Of a stretch of 64,000 bases of DNA, positions 62,942 through 64,000 are shown one piece after another. Origin of the DNA: Heterocephalus glaber (Eukaryota > Chordata > Mammalia > Rodentia > Bathyergidae). The stretch is from the NCBI RefSeq assembly GCF_000247695.1, contig NW_004624842.1:3405247-3469246 (forward strand). Direction: 5' to 3'. A model generated the notes under the pieces. It was not told where the DNA came from. It did not search any database and saw nothing but the letters and a program-made list of their open reading frames with translations. Numbering within the stretch: position 1 is the stretch's first letter; each line of letters starts with the position of its first letter. Made by a program: the position numbers and the translations under genes.

Positions 62942-63115
62942 ACAAAAAAAACAAAACCATGAGGCCACGGCGACCGGCCGGGTGAGACAAGACAAGCAGC
63001 TTGAAGCTCCTGCGGCCGTCCCGGGCCACGCCCACGGCACGGTGAGGTCCGTTTAGCCGCCCGGGCACTTCCAATGCTCAGTCCCCCCACCCGGTGCGCC
63101 GCCTACCTTCTGGCT
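62942..63115. other. Short GC-rich block in a CNBD2 intron
   Basis: Strongly GC- and CpG-rich compared with its flanks; begins after an A-rich run right at the end of a MIR. Could be part of a retrocopy. No match recognised, no splice-bounded CNBD2 homology. Confidence 0.4.
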
Positions 63116-64000
63116 TTTCTGCTACCTGGTCCCACACTATAGAGGCACAAGAGATTATAAAGACCCTTGTCCTGAGCGCCACAAGATAGAGCAGAAGTTA
63201 GTAACAGAAAGAGGGCTTCTCAGGCTCCTCGAAGAAAACTGAAGCTCAGCAGAAAAGCAAAGAGAACCTCCACAACAAAGGCACATCAGACCACTGTACC
63301 TGGTCTGCTGCTGGCTTGCTGAGACTCATTAACTTGTATATGCACGGGGATTCCTAGGTTGCCTATTGTGACAGCAGAGACATACCCTGAAGGAGGCCCA
63401 TAATTTCTATTGCTATTCACAAAAAAGAAAAATAATTTTTTATTCTTAATTTTTACTTTTTTTCTACTCTTCAAAGTTTTACTTCTTTCTTTTCATCTTT
63501 TCTTTCTCTCTCATTCATTCTCTCACTGTCCCACATTGCCCCTCATCTCCCCATTTGTTCTTTCTGCACTGAATTCGGATTTCTCCCTTAATGTTCTTTT
63601 CTTCTCTTTTTCCTTCTCTCGATTATCATTAGGTTTAAAGGAAAGTAAATTTGGTATCTAGCCTCCCTGTTGCTGATAGGTGATTCTATTCACATCTTTG
63701 TTCTTTCATTCTGCCATTTTCTCTTGCCTTTAACAACTTCTTAGAGTTTGTGTGATCTTTCTGTGTCTTCTGGCCTCACCGCTAATCTTATCTGTTCTTT
63801 CTACCTGTCCCTCCCTCCCCAACTCCTTTTAACTCCCCACCCTGAAGGGGAAAGATGCTATATTGAAGAGTTGATTCACTATAAACTTATGTTGGGTTGG
63901 TCCTCAGTTTTAATTTAACTTACATAGTTAAAAGTGATAGATTAATAACTAACACAAATTGTCATTTTCTAAGCTGTGCTTGATGCTATGGTATTGCTGA
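63116..64000. other. CNBD2 intron, pyrimidine-rich, no feature recognised
   Basis: The T/C-rich stretch at 63420-63620 is low complexity. I looked for the next upstream CNBD2 exon on the - strand and did not find it. Confidence 0.55.

Noticed and set aside
62886..63074. 62-codon open frame as an upstream CNBD2 exon
   Set aside because: No similarity to the part of CNBD2 that precedes the cNMP core; it reads into a MIR.

Overview
This is a mammalian, almost certainly rodent, genomic window. It is packed with tRNA-derived ID-type SINEs (GGCCGGGGATTTAGCTCAG… head, A-rich tail) and with B1 SINEs that carry the rodent-specific internal duplication of about 30 bp. Older L2, MIR, MaLR LTR and L1 remnants fill most of the rest. 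The ID variant looks unlike the mouse/rat form and might be castorimorph (beaver-like), but I cannot prove the species from sequence alone. Almost all open reading frames in the window are chance or transposon-derived.

Two genuine loci can be recognised, and together they identify the locus as the one on human chromosome 20q11.23. At about 5.9-10.84 kb on the + strand lies the unspliced long non-coding RNA NORAD (LINC00657). It has a CpG-rich TATA-less promoter, about 300-nt repeat units, hairpins and 12 perfect Pumilio response elements (TGTANATA), and ends at an AATAAA near 10.82 kb. From 62.5 kb down to 25.1 kb on the - strand lie the last eight exons of CNBD2 (also known as CRIS/C20orf152), a cyclic-nucleotide-binding protein needed for sperm flagellum function in mouse. 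The two loci converge tail to tail, as in human.

The main discovery is that CNBD2 appears to be dead or severely altered in this animal. Exon phases and alignable protein sequence survive across all eight exons. However, there is an in-frame TAG (52,200-52,202), a lost splice donor (GT to CT at 36,757-36,758), an in-frame TGA in a CpG-type Arg context (28,464-28,466), and a one-base deletion in the last exon (near 25,323). The phosphate-binding cassette also has its Gly-Glu changed to Arg-Glu. This reads as a unitary pseudogene of a male-fertility gene.

Layout: 1-5.8 kb ancient repeats and L2; 5.8-10.84 kb NORAD with an ID SINE inserted in its body; 10.85-25.1 kb intergenic, mostly L2/L1/SINE; 25.1-62.5 kb CNBD2 exons separated by large introns, one of which holds a shredded L1 of several kb (39.8-47.9 kb) and a 536-base assembly gap (49,002-49,537); 62.5-64 kb more CNBD2 intron with a MIR and a short unexplained GC-rich block. 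Other oddities are two tail-less ID fragments with target-site duplications, a mariner-like element with terminal inverted repeats, and a pair of dispersed polyadenylated retroposons that share both ends.
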